A DNA stretch of 64,000 nucleotides, taken from the NCBI RefSeq assembly GCF_000428725.1, contig NZ_KE386793.1, positions 254,524 to 318,523 on the forward strand, in the 5' to 3' direction. Each line of letters starts with the position of its first letter. Position 1 is the stretch's first letter. The position numbers and the translations under genes are program-made. Positions 27,126 through 36,308 of the stretch are shown piece by piece. The DNA comes from Psychromonas aquimarina ATCC BAA-1526. GTDB lineage: Bacteria; Pseudomonadota; Gammaproteobacteria; Enterobacterales; Psychromonadaceae. The notes beneath the pieces are model-generated. The model did not search any database and had not been told where the DNA came from. It saw only the letters and a list, made by a program, of their open reading frames with translations.

Positions 27126-28637
27126 ATGAGAAACCTAATTGTCTGCTGCGATGGAACATGGAATGATCCCAATAATGAAGACGACAACGTACCTGCTCCA
27201 ACTAATGTACGAAAATTATTTGAAGCGGTTGATTTAAAGACCAGTTCGCCTAAACAACTAAGCCGCTACCAGGCCGGAGTCGGTACCGGAGGATTAGTTG
27301 ATAAGGTGATGGGGGGCATTGTCGGTTACGGATTAAGTGAAGATATCAGGGATTGTTACCAATGGCTTTCAGATAAATATCAGGCGGGGGATCGTATTTT
27401 TCTATTCGGTTTCAGCCGCGGTGCTTTCACTGCCCGTAGTTTAGCGGGGTTAATTGGAAAGTACGGCCTGATTGATTTCAGCCTGCATCAGAAAGACTCT
27501 AGAAATCAGATCGTTCAGCAGGTGTATCGTGATGCCTACAGGAATGATAAAGCGCTTGATGGAAATGTGCACTTCCATGAAAACTCTAAGCAGATCGACT
27601 TTATCGGAGTATGGGATACGGTCGGCGCGCTGGGCGTTCCCGATGATAAAGCGCTGCTGAATATTTTTGATAATTCCAAAAAATATCAGTTCCATGATGT
27701 TACTTTGGGCGATCATATAATTAATGCGCGTCATGCACTTGCCTTAAATGAAAAACGCGGCAGTTTTACGCCGACGCTTTGGTCAACGCAGCGAAATGAC
27801 GACACCTTAAAACAGATCTGGTTTCCCGGTGTACACAGTGATGTCGGAGGAGGTTATAAAGAGCAGGGACTTTCAGACGGTGCGCTTAAGTGGATGATTG
27901 ATGAAGCCTGCAGTGAAAATCTGCCCGACGGCGGCGGCATTAAATTACAAAACGCAATGATTGAGCAGATTAAACCTGATCCCATGGATATTGAACATGA
28001 TTCACATGTAGGTGCAATGAAAGCGCTGATCAGCGCACCGCGCACAATTCCAAACTTAGACAGGCCAGGTGTTCCAGTGCACCATTCCGTGATGCTGAGA
28101 CGTGAAACAGCGCCGATTAATCAAGGCTGTTATATGGATACGCGTAATTTTATCGACGGTAGAATTGAACTTGATATTTATGCCAAGCATCCCTGGAACT
28201 GGACGGGAATTTATCTTGAAAAAGGTAAAACCTATTCCTTTACTGCGAGCGGTGAGTGGATGGATGCAGAAATTCCCTGTCCTGCTCAGGGAGCCACCGA
28301 CGGCAAGTTTCATACTGGTGAAATAGCACATGTTGCGCTTACCATTACTGGCTGGGTAGAAAAAGGCTGGAAAAAACTGCTGAAGAATGAACAGGCAGAT
28401 TTTTTCGGCAGTAAACGTGTAGAGCATGCCGACTGGTTCTGCCTGATGGGAGCAATAGCTAACGGCGGCAACCCTGGACGTGACGGCACGCATGAAACAC
28501 TGGAGCAGTTTGAAATAGGAGCTGGAAATAGAATCAAAGTACATGAATCAGGTTATCTGTACTGTTTTGCAAACGATGCGTGGGGCTTTTATGGTAACAA
28601 TCGTGGATATGTAACATTAACCGTAGAGGAGGATTAA
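27126..28637 (+). CDS. DUF2235 alpha/beta hydrolase with C-terminal PA-IL-like lectin domain
   Basis: 503 aa. N-terminal DUF2235 domain (1-330): start NLIVCCDGTWNDP, the nucleophile elbow GFSRGA with Ser97, IGVWDTVGALGVP, and WFPGVHSDVGGGY carrying the probable Asp/His. DUF2235 includes Tle1 phospholipases delivered by type VI secretion. The C-terminal domain (about 355-503: GIYLEKGKTYSFTASGEW, then GYLYCFANDAWGFYGNNRGY) resembles the galactose-binding PA-IL (LecA) fold. There is no signal peptide. A GGAG site is 8 bases before the ATG. It may be a secreted phospholipase that binds glycans on target cells; no secretion or immunity gene is adjacent. Confidence 0.83.
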   Translation: MRNLIVCCDGTWNDPNNEDDNVPAPTNVRKLFEAVDLKTSSPKQLSRYQAGVGTGGLVDKVMGGIVGYGLSEDIRDCYQWLSDKYQAGDRIFLFGFSRGAFTARSLAGLIGKYGLIDFSLHQKDSRNQIVQQVYRDAYRNDKALDGNVHFHENSKQIDFIGVWDTVGALGVPDDKALLNIFDNSKKYQFHDVTLGDHIINARHALALNEKRGSFTPTLWSTQRNDDTLKQIWFPGVHSDVGGGYKEQGLSDGALKWMIDEACSENLPDGGGIKLQNAMIEQIKPDPMDIEHDSHVGAMKALISAPRTIPNLDRPGVPVHHSVMLRRETAPINQGCYMDTRNFIDGRIELDIYAKHPWNWTGIYLEKGKTYSFTASGEWMDAEIPCPAQGATDGKFHTGEIAHVALTITGWVEKGWKKLLKNEQADFFGSKRVEHADWFCLMGAIANGGNPGRDGTHETLEQFEIGAGNRIKVHESGYLYCFANDAWGFYGNNRGYVTLTVEED

Positions 28638-28662
28638 TAAGCTGCTAATGCCTGACGGCCCT

Positions 28663-28689
28663 GAATTCCCGCGCAGTGCGTGGGAATTC
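28663..28689. repeat. REP-like palindrome after the DUF2235 gene
   Basis: GAATTCCC and GGGAATTC arms frame GCGCAGTGCGT, a relative of the CGTTCCCATG family. It lies between convergent genes and might limit read-through. Confidence 0.6.
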
Positions 28690-28707
28690 ATTTCAAATAG
28701 AAGAAGT

Positions 28708-29046
28708 TTATTTTTTAGCGTGAAAAAGAGGCTGATCTGTCTTGTCTGTCTCAGACCAGAAATTAATATTGAACTGCGCATCATCCGAAATTTCAATACG
28801 ATGCCAGTATTGGGGCGGGCTGGTAGCGAACTGCCCCGCATTGATAACCACTTTTATTTCAGGTTCAGTGGAATCTTCATCGGCAAAGCCGTAATAGGTA
28901 ACTATACCTTCCATAACACATAGTTGACCAAATACTCCTTGAGCAGTGTTGTGATGCGAAAGTAGTGCCGCAGGAACGTTTTCTTTGCTAAAGAAAGGGG
29001 TAGAACGTTGTACCGTCCAGTTAGCTGGAATTCGTAAATGACTCAT
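28708..29046 (-). CDS. DUF1971 cupin-like protein (TehB-type domain)
   Basis: 112-aa small protein that is one DUF1971 domain, the cupin-like module also fused to or near TehB tellurite-resistance methyltransferases. Seen: LRIPANWTVQRSTPFFSKENVP at the N-terminus and SPPQYWHRIEISDDAQFNINFW at the C-terminus. The function is not established; relatives are linked to nitrosative stress and metal oxyanion resistance. Its promoter region has NsrR-like and Fur-like sites. The ATG at 29046 has an AAAGCTCC-complement site (GGAGC) close upstream. Confidence 0.8.
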   Translation of the reverse strand: MSHLRIPANWTVQRSTPFFSKENVPAALLSHHNTAQGVFGQLCVMEGIVTYYGFADEDSTEPEIKVVINAGQFATSPPQYWHRIEISDDAQFNINFWSETDKTDQPLFHAKK

Positions 29047-29107
29047 TTTAAAGCTCCTCAGTAAGGTATATTAGATTAATTAATTTTTAGTGCTCACTGG
29101 AACACTA

Positions 29108-29130
29108 AAGATGCATTTAAAATACCACAT
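29108..29130. promoter_or_regulatory. NsrR-like operator
   Basis: AAGATGCATTTAAAATACC then ACAT resembles the gammaproteobacterial NsrR motif (AAGATGYATTT, spacer, AAATRCATCTT): the left half-site is perfect and the right is partly kept. It lies 60-85 bases upstream of the DUF1971 start. NsrR represses nitric-oxide stress genes, and TehB-type genes are known regulon members. Confidence 0.55.
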
Positions 29131-29144
29131 TAAGATTGGTTGTC

Positions 29145-29163
29145 AATAATGATTCTCATTTGT
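29145..29163. promoter_or_regulatory. Fur-like box
   Basis: AATAATGATTCTCATTTGT matches the 19-bp Fur consensus at 13 positions, with both ATGAT/TCATT half-sites kept. It lies 15 bases beyond the NsrR-like site, so iron may also control the DUF1971 gene. The rest of 29047-29370 holds no gene. Confidence 0.45.
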
Positions 29164-29370
29164 GTTTGTTGCCGGCAGGATTTTTTGTATTAGATCAAGA
29201 GATGCTGGCGACTGTTGAGTTCAAATAGTTATTAAAATATGAGTTCTGCGTTATGTTTGCTTGATGTATTTTGCATTATATTGATAATATGTAGAGGTAA
29301 CAGGTTTAGAACAGAGTTTGATTTTTAAGCGCTTGAATTATAGTGTTAAACAACTAGGGAATAGCAGCAG

Positions 29371-30417
29371 ATGGCCAAACAAATATTTTTAAATATGTCA
29401 GATGACCTGGGGCTTGACGGTAGAAAAGCCATTGATGCCTTACGGATAAAATTCCCCCGCCCGCAGGGATATTTTAAATCTGAGCAGGTAAAAGAGATTA
29501 TGCTGGTGGATTTTTACCGTGATCATATTAATGGAGTCCGCAACCGGAGTTACCATAAAACCCTGAATAAAATAAAAAATGAATGTATGAAAGCTGACCG
29601 GGTACTGCTGTCATTACACGGACCGATGCGCAGTGTTAATTACGGTATTATTAAAGCACCAGTAGGCAGCGGCAGACAGGATGAACATGTTACAGATCAG
29701 CAGCTGGCAGATTTATTATTAATTATTTTTACTAGAAGTCATTGTTACAATCTTTCATTAGTAATGTGTTTCGGTGCAAGAAGTTCACAATACGCTCTTG
29801 ACCACCAGAATCTGGATGCAGTCGACTGGAGTGACAGTTTTGCTTATAACTTATTTAACCGTATCAGCCCGCGGCGGCAGATCCGCATGACGGCCAGAAC
29901 AGGAGAGTTGTCATTTAATACCTTAACAGGTATCGCAGAGGTGCAAAGTGAAATGTCAGTTCAAGGAACGATAGACAATGCAGAGATTCGCCATGAACAG
30001 CTGTTTGTAGACAGTCAAAACTGGTGGAATACTCATATTGCCGGATTAATGAATCCGCCGGGATCTGCAAAAGCGCTGTTTGTCATTGCTTTAGAAACCG
30101 CACGTTTAAATCCGGATGCCGCGGCTGCACTTGCCCTGCTAAGACAGCTTAGACGAAATCACGGACTACCGGCACGTGATGCACAAAGCCGTGAGCTGCT
30201 GAATTATTTAGGTAACCTGATCCGTTTAACTGAGGCTTCGGTAAGACAGCTGGATCCGGTAAAAAATAAATACGGCAAGCTGGTTTATAGGCATTTTCAC
30301 GGTTCTGGTAACTGTGTGTTTGTGAAATACCCGGTTACTAGATGTGTACATCCCAAACATTTGGGGCAGAGCTACCCGGTGCCGACAGACTACTTACGTA
30401 AGTTTGCCCATGGTTAG
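29371..30417 (+). CDS. Unknown protein with a possible clan CD cysteine peptidase dyad
   Basis: 348-aa soluble protein that I cannot place in a named family. A strand followed by LSLHGP (about 81-86) and, after two predicted helices, a strand LSLVMCFGARS (about 127-137) follow the His-Gly then Cys layout of clan CD peptidases (caspase, gingipain, C80). WSDSFAYNLF and IRMTARTGELSF follow, as expected for the strands after the cysteine. The C-terminal 150 residues are helical and unknown. A weak AGGGA site lies 11 bases before the ATG. It is a lone gene between the DUF1971 gene and the helicase gene. The peptidase idea is inference from motif order only. Confidence 0.6.
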   Translation: MAKQIFLNMSDDLGLDGRKAIDALRIKFPRPQGYFKSEQVKEIMLVDFYRDHINGVRNRSYHKTLNKIKNECMKADRVLLSLHGPMRSVNYGIIKAPVGSGRQDEHVTDQQLADLLLIIFTRSHCYNLSLVMCFGARSSQYALDHQNLDAVDWSDSFAYNLFNRISPRRQIRMTARTGELSFNTLTGIAEVQSEMSVQGTIDNAEIRHEQLFVDSQNWWNTHIAGLMNPPGSAKALFVIALETARLNPDAAAALALLRQLRRNHGLPARDAQSRELLNYLGNLIRLTEASVRQLDPVKNKYGKLVYRHFHGSGNCVFVKYPVTRCVHPKHLGQSYPVPTDYLRKFAHG

Positions 30418-30595
30418 CGCTGTTGGAACAGTTTACGCCGGGCGTAATGCTCTGCCTTGTGTATTTATTGTTACTCTAACCTCATTGTCATGCTCTGTAC
30501 GGGAATAAGGTTAGGGAATATACAGGGGACTCATTTGTCCTTATTTGCACATTAAACCTCAGTTAAACTTTGATAAAAGACTTTTTACAATTAAA

Positions 30596-32935
30596 ATGCC
30601 GGCTCTCTTATCCAGTATTGAATTTGAAATCGTTATGCCGACAGCCTCTTTATCTGCAGTACCTGCCTTTAATTACACTCAGGAACAGTTCTCTCTGATC
30701 AGCCATAACGGCGGCAATGCGCTGTGTTCGGCCGGAGCTGGAACGGGTAAAACATCAACTTTAGTGGGCTTTCTAGAGCAGCAGTTAAAGGTGCTGCCTA
30801 GCGAACAGATTTGTGTGCTGATGTTTAACAGCGAAACCAGCCGCGATTTTGTCAGCAAACTCGGCGAACGGGCTGTTAACGGTGCGCAGATGGTTAATAC
30901 CTATCATGCTTTCTGCAAAAAAATACTCAATGAGAGCGGTTATCTTCAGGAAAATGGTTACAGCCTGTCTTTTAATGAAAGAGAAGCAATGTCAATTATT
31001 CGCGATGTCTTAAAAAAACAGGCATCGGATCCCCGTTATGCGGCGCAGAAAAGCACCCTGTTAAAACCCAATACTCGAACCGTTGCCGCTGGTTTTATCG
31101 GTCTGGTTAAAGCCAATGCGCTGACGCCCAAGGAAGTGCTGCATAATTATAAATTTAATCGGGATTATGCTTTTTTAACAGAAACTTATAATTTGTACGA
31201 ACAGGCCAGAAAACACAAAAAAGTATTGTTTTTTGATGACTGGTTAGTGGCGGCTGTAGCGCTGTTAAGTTCTGACAGCGAATTCCAGGAAACTATCCGC
31301 GAGTCTTATCAGCTGATTGTTGTTGATGAGTTTCAAGATATTAACGCAGTGCAGTATCAGCTGCTGCAGTTAATTAAAGGGGCTGATTCAAGTCTAGTGG
31401 TTGTCGGAGATGTTGATCAGAGTATTTACGGCTGGCGGGGCAGTGAACCGGGTTTTATGCTCAATTTCAGCCGCGATTTTTCACCCTGTACTAAATACCG
31501 TCTGAGCGAAACATTCCGCTACGGCCATGCATTAGCTATCAGTGCTTATCAGCTGATTAGTAATAACAGGCAGCGTGAATCCGATTTTATTACCTCATCC
31601 AGTGAGCATGTCGAAAAAACCGATGTCTGTGTTATTTCTGATAAAGCTTTTGTTTCTCGAACGGTAAAAAATATCAGGGCGCAGTTAGCAGAAGGGACGC
31701 GGCCGTCTGAAATCGCTATTTTGATCCGACGCTGGTCACAGACAATGCTTCTGGAAATAGGTCTGCTGAAAGCGAATATTGCCTACCAGATGCCGGCAGT
31801 CAGTGCCTTAAAAGACAGTAAAGAGATTAACCTGCTGCGCGCAGTCATCGCTATTATGCAGCACTGGTCGCTGCAGACACCTAATATGCCGGTTTGTGAA
31901 GCTTTTAGAACTGTCTTGTCTTATCCAAGCTGTTATATAAAACAGAGTGCCGTTAATGACCTGGCAGATCTTTTAGCGGGCTGCTCATTAACGGATTACC
32001 GGCAGAATATTAAAAACTTCAGCGGACGCAGTTCTATGGACAGTAAAAGCCTTAACAAGGTAAGCGACCGTCTGCAGTGGTTTGCTAAGCATCATTTAGA
32101 GAAAAGTGCGTTTACTCTATTTGCGGGATACCGACAGAAATTTGCAGTGAACGACTGGCTGAAAAACTCAGAAGCTACTGAAAGTGATTATGAAGAAAAT
32201 ATTGATCGTCTTGATGCGGTTGCCACCATATTAAGAACACTTAAGTTAAGCACCGAACAGGCGCTGCAGTTTTTTCAGCATAATGAACAGGCCGCCAATA
32301 GAGCTAATAATAGTGAAGATGCCGTTAAAATCACCACTATTTTCAGAGCCAAAGGAGCTGAGTTTGATTATGTGCATTTACCTTTCTGGAATGCCGGTGA
32401 TTTCCCCAGCGTACGTAAAAAGTCATCGGTCAGTGTTAATGATATACAGGAACAGCGCAGGCTGGCTTATGTCGGCTTAACCCGTGCGAAAAAAGGGGCC
32501 TTTATCTACCATTCGCCGCAGCAGTATGGAAACCGGGAGAGCGGTGCCTCCCGCTTTGTTAAAGAAGTTGATATAAACAGGGGGGTAAATGTTGCTCAGG
32601 CTGTTCATCTTAATCACAGTCTGCCGGAGAAAATGTCAGAAAAAATACAGCGTTATTTATTGAAAATAGGGCGTATCACTGAGATCAAACCTGTTGTTAC
32701 AAGCCGTATTGTCTGCCGTCAGACAGAGCGCCGTAAACCGGCTCCGATAAGAAATGTCATGCAGAATAAAGCGCCTGCATTAACGGCTGGTAAAGAGGTT
32801 ATTCATATCGACAGCGGGCGTAACGGGAAAATTATTGAATGTGATCGGGTCAGTTTCAGAGTTGAGTTTGATGATAAAAGTTCGGATAAATATTTAAGCA
32901 GAGCCTTTAGTAATTATTTCAAGCATAAAATTTAG
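30596..32935 (+). CDS. UvrD/Rep-like superfamily 1 DNA helicase
   Basis: About 779 aa from ATG 30596. Motifs in order: Q motif (NYTQEQ), Walker A CSAGAGTGKTST, motif II VVDEFQDIN, motif III VGDVDQSIYGWRGS, motif IV-like FRYGHALA, TIFRAKGAEFDYVHLP, and RLAYVGLTRAKK. This is an ATP-driven 3'-5' translocating helicase. The C-terminal 60 residues form an extra KOW/Tudor-like tail (EVIHIDSGRNGKIIE) as in PcrA and UvrD. A TTG at 30545 and an ATG at 30635 are alternative starts; none has a good ribosome site. It is shorter and more diverged than housekeeping UvrD, so it is probably an accessory paralogue. Confidence 0.87.
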   Translation: MPALLSSIEFEIVMPTASLSAVPAFNYTQEQFSLISHNGGNALCSAGAGTGKTSTLVGFLEQQLKVLPSEQICVLMFNSETSRDFVSKLGERAVNGAQMVNTYHAFCKKILNESGYLQENGYSLSFNEREAMSIIRDVLKKQASDPRYAAQKSTLLKPNTRTVAAGFIGLVKANALTPKEVLHNYKFNRDYAFLTETYNLYEQARKHKKVLFFDDWLVAAVALLSSDSEFQETIRESYQLIVVDEFQDINAVQYQLLQLIKGADSSLVVVGDVDQSIYGWRGSEPGFMLNFSRDFSPCTKYRLSETFRYGHALAISAYQLISNNRQRESDFITSSSEHVEKTDVCVISDKAFVSRTVKNIRAQLAEGTRPSEIAILIRRWSQTMLLEIGLLKANIAYQMPAVSALKDSKEINLLRAVIAIMQHWSLQTPNMPVCEAFRTVLSYPSCYIKQSAVNDLADLLAGCSLTDYRQNIKNFSGRSSMDSKSLNKVSDRLQWFAKHHLEKSAFTLFAGYRQKFAVNDWLKNSEATESDYEENIDRLDAVATILRTLKLSTEQALQFFQHNEQAANRANNSEDAVKITTIFRAKGAEFDYVHLPFWNAGDFPSVRKKSSVSVNDIQEQRRLAYVGLTRAKKGAFIYHSPQQYGNRESGASRFVKEVDINRGVNVAQAVHLNHSLPEKMSEKIQRYLLKIGRITEIKPVVTSRIVCRQTERRKPAPIRNVMQNKAPALTAGKEVIHIDSGRNGKIIECDRVSFRVEFDDKSSDKYLSRAFSNYFKHKI

Positions 32936-33099
32936 GCATTCTCATTTAGGAACTGTTTTACTGGTTTAGTTGTGCAGTATCACGGTTTCGCTTTTCTTTA
33001 CTTTAAATTGCTCTGTTATTCATAGGCAAAATTCTTTTTAAGCGGCGGCTGTACTATTTTTTATAGAAGTATGCTGTCTGTTTAAATGAGGTCCTGCCG

Positions 33100-34542
33100 A
33101 TGAATATTATAAAGTACCTGCTTATATTTTTTTACTTTAGCACTGCAGCTGTTTCCGGCGCCCCGTTGACAGAGGCCCCCCAACCCATGGTATTACCCAA
33201 AATAAGTAATCAGGCTCCTATTACCCTGGTCGCTGAAAAGGGCTTCTGGACTGAGTACCTGAAGAACAATCTTATCAGTGAATTTACCCGCGCAACCGGC
33301 GTGCAGGTGATAGTGAAATCGGTTTCACTTTCTGATATGTATCAGCTGCAGACCGTTTCTATGCAGCGGGGGCTGGGGAAATATGATGTGGTGACCATTG
33401 AAGCCGGCTGGGCAAAAGAGTGGGCGGCTAACGGTTATACTGTCCCGATTACTGAGCTGGTAAAAACCTATGATGCGGCTCATATTGAAGAGTTTACTAC
33501 GCTGTCTGATAATTATTATCCGGCTCTGCTGAATATTTTATCCTATAACAATGAGCTTCACAGTCTGCCCTATAACTCCTATGTGATGGGCAATCATTAC
33601 CGCAAAGATCTGTTTGACAACCCCTTAGAGCAGCAGGCCTTTGTTAAGCGCTTCGGTTATCCGCTGGCGTCTCCGGTGACCCTGGAGCAGCTCCGTGACA
33701 CAGCAGAATTTTTTACCCGCAAAAAAGGACAAAGACTCGCGGGGAAAAAATTAAAGAAAGACTTTTACGGCGTTGCGCTGATGTCGGGCAACCGTCCGCA
33801 TATTAATGATGAGCTGTCGTCGATTTTATGGGGCCTGGGCGGGAAGTGGTTTTTTCCGGAATATGAAAAGAGCAGAATAAAAGGTTTCCATGTCAGAGCT
33901 GATTCAAAACAGGCGAAACAGGCCGCCCGGTATTATGTCGATCTTATGCAGTATGCTTATCCTGCTAATGTAAATTTTGCATTTTTAGAAGCGGCTACCG
34001 CGTTAAAAGAGGGGCGCGTTGCTATGTGGCCCTTTGCCTATAATAATTTATGGTCAATTTCAGGAGAAGTGAATAACAGTGTACCGGGAGCAAAATTAGG
34101 TATCAGCAATGTTGCCGGCGGAAAACCTTATCAGGGGGCCTATTCATTTGCTGTGAGTTATGACAGTAAAAATCCGCAGGCCGCATACTGGCTGCTTAAA
34201 TATCTGAGCAGCTTTGAGAGCCAGCTTGCTTATGCTAACGGAGGGGGAAATCCGTGCAGGCTTGATGTGATCGCGCATTTAAAAGGGAGATTAACGCTTG
34301 AATCTGCACAAAGACAGGCGCTGCAGTCCAGCTATCTGGCCGATCAGAGCTGGCGGGAAAGTGTTGCTCAGTATGGACACTTTTCAAGTACCGCGATGGG
34401 CAGTATTTATCCTGAGTTGATGAAAGCCGCTTACCGTATTACACAAAAACCACAGGATACCGACAATATTCTACAGCACCTGAAAGTGCAGATTACAACA
34501 TTGCAGAACCTTTATGGTGAAGAAGCGATGCTGGCGGAATAG
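33100..34542 (+). CDS. Family 1 extracellular solute-binding protein without a transporter
   Basis: 480-aa periplasmic protein: signal peptide (IIKYLLIFFYFSTAAVSGA), then a sugar-type (SBP family 1) fold with ITLVAEKGFW, the YDVVTIEAGWAKEWAANG ligand-pocket segment, and LKEGRVAMWPFAYNN. Such proteins normally serve ABC importers, but no permease or ATPase is nearby. The next gene, 6 bases downstream, is a membrane diguanylate cyclase with a periplasmic region, so this protein may present a ligand to that sensor. A GAGG site precedes the ATG. Confidence 0.87.
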   Translation: MNIIKYLLIFFYFSTAAVSGAPLTEAPQPMVLPKISNQAPITLVAEKGFWTEYLKNNLISEFTRATGVQVIVKSVSLSDMYQLQTVSMQRGLGKYDVVTIEAGWAKEWAANGYTVPITELVKTYDAAHIEEFTTLSDNYYPALLNILSYNNELHSLPYNSYVMGNHYRKDLFDNPLEQQAFVKRFGYPLASPVTLEQLRDTAEFFTRKKGQRLAGKKLKKDFYGVALMSGNRPHINDELSSILWGLGGKWFFPEYEKSRIKGFHVRADSKQAKQAARYYVDLMQYAYPANVNFAFLEAATALKEGRVAMWPFAYNNLWSISGEVNNSVPGAKLGISNVAGGKPYQGAYSFAVSYDSKNPQAAYWLLKYLSSFESQLAYANGGGNPCRLDVIAHLKGRLTLESAQRQALQSSYLADQSWRESVAQYGHFSSTAMGSIYPELMKAAYRITQKPQDTDNILQHLKVQITTLQNLYGEEAMLAE

Positions 34543-34548
34543 CTGATA

Positions 34549-36258
34549 ATGAAAAAAAGGTCGCTGAAAATACAGTTTAATATTGCTCTGTTTATTATAG
34601 CCGGGTTAACGCTGGTTACAGTGCTTATTGCCAACCATACTGCCCGGCAGTTGAGCGGGGCTTATCAAAGAGCCGCTTTAGATTTTATTCCGTTAATGCA
34701 GATCAGCAGTAACCTGCAGTCCAGCAGTGCAAATTTAAAGTCAGAGCTGTTTGCGCTTAAATCGGAAGTGGAAAGTGATGTTATCCTGGCGCATCTGGGC
34801 AAGGTCAGCGGGTTATGGTCACGGATCCGTGATGTTTCCAAAACACTGTCCTATTCCCCTCTGCTTGAAGAGCATCAGCAGCAGTTAAATGAAAAAAATG
34901 AACGTATAACACTGTATATCACTCATACCCGCCACCTTGCCCGGTTATTTAAACTGCGCGGCGAAATTTACAGTCAGCAGAAAATAGTCAGTCCTAAAAT
35001 TATTCAGTTATTTAGAAATACAGAAGCACAGCTGCTGCCTGAATTAACCCTGCTCAGCAATCGTCTTGAGCTTTCATTTGACAGCAGTGTAACGGAAGAA
35101 CAGTCGAAAAATCTCTTAGAAGATACCAGAAATTTCTTTAGAATTTATAAACGTTCACTGCTTCTAGCGGAAATGTTAGTGGAATCGGGCAGCACGGACA
35201 GTACTGCAAAGCTCAATAAGCTGAAACGGAAAGTTTACCTGCTGGGCAATGAAATTGAGCAGCTGTTTAGCTTAAGTACCGACCGGGCATCCAGAGAAGC
35301 TGCAATTATCTGGCTGCAGCAGGCTCAGGATATCTATAAAGGCAAATACTCTGTTTTTAACTCGCAGTTAAGTGCAATTCGTATTGAAGTGGTTATCAAG
35401 ACACTGATAACGCAGCAGGTTGAAACAGCTGACCAGCTGCTGCTCAACGCCGAGGATATTCATCTTTATCTGCAGAAGAGCCTGTCGCAGGAGGCGACAG
35501 CAGCTAAGTCTGAAGTGGAAATTAAACAGTATCTATTATGGGGTATTGCCGTTGGCGGTATCACTTTCAGCCTGTTTATCGGCTGGGCTTTTATTCATAC
35601 CAAAATCATAAAACGGGTACTGGCTATCCGTACCAATATGCTGATGCTTTCCGACGGCAATACGCAGATGACCATTAAACAGAAGCACAATGACGAATTC
35701 GGTGATATGGAAAGAGCGCTGCAGCTGCTGCAGGGCTATGTAAAGCAGGTTCAAACCATGGCGATAACCGATTCGCTTTCGCAGCTGAAGAACCGGCGCT
35801 CATTTGATACTACGCTGCAGCAGGAGATAAAACGTAATCAGCGCAGCCGCCAGAAGCTGGCATTATTAATATTAGATATTGATCATTTTAAACAGTACAA
35901 CGATCATTACGGACATCCGCAGGGGGATGAAGCCATAAAAGATATTGCCCATATTCTGGTTAAGCACTGTCAGCGGGAAAATGATCTGGTCGCCCGTATC
36001 GGCGGAGAAGAGTTTGCTGTTATTCTACCGAATTCGAGTCATCAAAGTGCCTGGGAAATTGCCGATAAAATTCAACAGTCACTAGTTAAGTTAAACAGAA
36101 TTCATCTGTATTCAAGTGTTGCCGGATACTTAACTCTTTCTATCGGTATTAAAATTATTGACGGTAATCCGCCCTTAAGCCCCGATGAAGCCTATCGCTT
36201 TGCCGATGCTGCTTTGTATCAGGCAAAAGAAAAACGCAACTGCATTGTTATCGATTAA
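34549..36258 (+). CDS. Membrane diguanylate cyclase with periplasmic helical sensor
   Basis: 569 aa: TM1 (about 9-28), a periplasmic mostly helical region (about 30-325), TM2 (about 328-350), HAMP (350-400), and a C-terminal GGDEF domain with GGEEF at 485-489. LLILDIDHFKQYNDHYGHPQGD supplies the metal- and GTP-binding residues. No clear RxxD inhibitory site was noted. It should make c-di-GMP. It starts 6 bases after the solute-binding protein gene, so the two form an operon and probably one receptor system. No terminator was found after the stop. Confidence 0.92.
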   Translation: MKKRSLKIQFNIALFIIAGLTLVTVLIANHTARQLSGAYQRAALDFIPLMQISSNLQSSSANLKSELFALKSEVESDVILAHLGKVSGLWSRIRDVSKTLSYSPLLEEHQQQLNEKNERITLYITHTRHLARLFKLRGEIYSQQKIVSPKIIQLFRNTEAQLLPELTLLSNRLELSFDSSVTEEQSKNLLEDTRNFFRIYKRSLLLAEMLVESGSTDSTAKLNKLKRKVYLLGNEIEQLFSLSTDRASREAAIIWLQQAQDIYKGKYSVFNSQLSAIRIEVVIKTLITQQVETADQLLLNAEDIHLYLQKSLSQEATAAKSEVEIKQYLLWGIAVGGITFSLFIGWAFIHTKIIKRVLAIRTNMLMLSDGNTQMTIKQKHNDEFGDMERALQLLQGYVKQVQTMAITDSLSQLKNRRSFDTTLQQEIKRNQRSRQKLALLILDIDHFKQYNDHYGHPQGDEAIKDIAHILVKHCQRENDLVARIGGEEFAVILPNSSHQSAWEIADKIQQSLVKLNRIHLYSSVAGYLTLSIGIKIIDGNPPLSPDEAYRFADAALYQAKEKRNCIVID

Positions 36259-36308
36259 GCTGATAATACAGTTACGTTTTGCGCTGGGGCGTAATAAAGC
36301 AGCTGCTC

